Origin: DATFWK01 sp035259345 | GTDB taxonomy: Bacteria > Actinomycetota > Thermoleophilia > Miltoncostaeales > Miltoncostaeaceae | Assembly (NCBI GenBank): GCA_035259345.1 | Contig: DATFWK010000026.1 | Location: 1-14,106 of the forward strand | Reading direction: 5' to 3' | DNA: 14,106 nucleotides | Shown: positions 13,327 through 14,106 of the stretch, piece by piece | Layout of the letters: each line of letters starts with the position of its first letter | How positions within the stretch are numbered: position 1 is the first letter of the stretch | Notes under the pieces: model-generated | Databases searched by the model: none | What the model was told of the DNA's origin: nothing | The model's input: the letters and a program-made list of their open reading frames with translations, nothing else | Position numbers and translations under genes: made by a program

Positions 13327-13850
13327 GCCGCCGCCTCGGGGACCTCGGCGCCGCAGCGCCCACAGGCGCCGCCCGCGGCGCCGCCGCCGTCGCAGCGAGG
13401 GCACGCGCGCCAGGCGGCCCGCGCCCAGCGCGCGATCGCCCGCGGCCGGAGGATGGGCCGGCTCCCGGAGGCGCCGGGCACGCTCGGGGTGCGGCCGCCG
13501 ATGCCCGCAGCGACCTCGAGCACTCGGACGAGCGACTGCTCGCCCAGCTCGGCGAGCCGCAGCGCCAGCCCGGCCACCCAGGCGGCGTCCTCGGCGTCGT
13601 CCGGGAGCCGCAGCACGCGGTGCCCCCGCACGGCGGCGAGCTCGCGCAGCCCGCGGGCGCCGGGGTCGGCGGCCGACGAGCGCGCGAGGACGAGCGCCGG
13701 TGGCGGCACGCTCGCGAGGGCCTCCGAACTGGCCTCGGCATGGGCGTTCCGGGAACGGCGGCTGCGCCCGTGGGGTCGCGGCACGATCACGGCGCCGTCG
13801 ACCTCCACCTCCGGGGCGAGGGCGCCGTGGACCACGAGCCGGACGGTCAT
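13323..13850 (-). CDS. Unknown protein of the Tad operon with a C-terminal zinc ribbon
   Basis: I do not recognise this 175-residue protein. Its N-terminus (MTVRLVVHGALAPEVEVDGA) looks beta-rich. A middle part alternates strand-like and helix-like segments (PPALVLARSS, HRVLRLPDD, WVAGLALRLAELGEQSL), and a basic linker follows. The C-terminus carries CPRC (150-153) and CGRC (163-166), a probable zinc ribbon. There is no signal peptide or membrane helix, so it is probably cytoplasmic. ATG 13850 shares its A with the stop of the upstream regulator (TGATG) and has GAGGG six nt before it; GTG 13853 is the alternative start. Its stop overlaps the cpaB start, so it is embedded in the operon and likely serves pilus assembly or its control. 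Confidence 0.75.
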   Translation of the reverse strand: MTVRLVVHGALAPEVEVDGAVIVPRPHGRSRRSRNAHAEASSEALASVPPPALVLARSSAADPGARGLRELAAVRGHRVLRLPDDAEDAAWVAGLALRLAELGEQSLVRVLEVAAGIGGRTPSVPGASGSRPILRPRAIARWARAAWRACPRCDGGGAAGGACGRCGAEVPEAAA

Positions 13851-14106
13851 CACGCGCCCTCAACCGGCCGCAGGCGATAGCCGAGGCCCCAGACGTTCTC
13901 GATCCACCGCTCGCCGCCCGAGTCGGCCGCGAGCTTGCGGCGCAGCCGGCTCGCGTGGCTGTCGACCGTGCGGGTGCGCCCGGGGCTCGCGTAGCCCCAG
14001 ACCTCGCGAAGGAGCTCCTGCTTCGTGACCACGCGGGCGGGATCGCGTGCGAGCGCCACGAGGAGCGAGAACTCCTTCGCCGAGAGCTCGAGCCCGTGCC
14101 CGCCGA
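13850..14106 (-). CDS. OmpR/PhoB-type winged-helix regulator (N-terminus off the right edge)
   Basis: The visible 84 C-terminal residues form an OmpR/PhoB-type DNA-binding domain: LELSAKEFSLLVALARDP, then VTKQELLREVWGY, the recognition-helix region RTVDSHASRLRRKLAADSGG, and the wing WIENVWGLGYRL, ending at a TGA at 13852-13850. Whether a receiver domain precedes it cannot be seen, so it may be a response regulator or a stand-alone winged-helix protein. A GTG at 14059 is internal to the domain and is not the start. The stop is fused by TGATG to the next gene, making the regulator the most upstream visible gene of the Tad operon. It is a plausible local controller of the pilus genes. Confidence 0.9.
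   Translation of the reverse strand, partial: GGHGLELSAKEFSLLVALARDPARVVTKQELLREVWGYASPGRTRTVDSHASRLRRKLAADSGGERWIENVWGLGYRLRPVEGA

Overview
The window is a very high-G+C bacterial chromosome segment. The compact, overlapping, GTG/TTG-rich gene style, the actinobacterial-type SOS box and the meso-diaminopimelate-type MurE suggest a high-G+C actinobacterium. A deep-branching, Thermoleophilia-like lineage is my guess and is not proven by anything here. I saw no rRNA, tRNA, CRISPR array or insertion sequence. No gene-free stretch exceeds 300 bases; the longest gaps are 6117-6310 and 8621-8730.

Left part (1-6116, all minus strand): the 5' half of a division and cell-wall (dcw) cluster, in transcription order mraZ, rsmH, ftsL-like, ftsI (class B penicillin-binding protein), murE, and murF cut by the left edge. 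A well-formed promoter sits directly before mraZ. Its 17-bp spacer and -10 element are covered by three perfect TGTGGGG repeats at a 10-bp period, the expected MraZ operator, so the cluster is probably autoregulated by its first product. The ftsI reading frame has a start problem: its membrane anchor is encoded upstream of the only usual start codon.

Middle (6117-8730): divergent from mraZ, on the plus strand, lies a two-gene unit. It encodes a 107-residue protein with two predicted membrane helices and a metallophosphoesterase whose GTG overlaps the previous stop. The unit is preceded by a promoter whose -35 overlaps a near-perfect actinobacterial LexA (SOS) box, so it looks DNA-damage inducible. 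A minus-strand Nramp-type manganese/iron transporter gene (mntH) converges on it with an 8-bp tail-to-tail overlap.

Right part (8731-14106, minus strand): a tight Tad (tight adherence, type IVc pilus) operon. In transcription order it holds an OmpR/PhoB-type winged-helix regulator (cut by the right edge), an unknown zinc-ribbon protein, CpaB/RcpC, a CpaE/TadZ-like ATPase lacking the P-loop lysines, TadA, TadB, TadC, and a small prepilin-like protein with a proline/arginine-rich tail. Most junctions are 4-bp NTGA overlaps, so the operon is probably translated as a coupled unit. No prepilin peptidase, TadE/TadF or secretin gene is visible here.

The points most worth following are the SOS-controlled membrane protein/phosphoesterase pair sharing an intergenic region with the division cluster, the unusual pilin-like protein, and the leaderless architecture predicted at three promoters.
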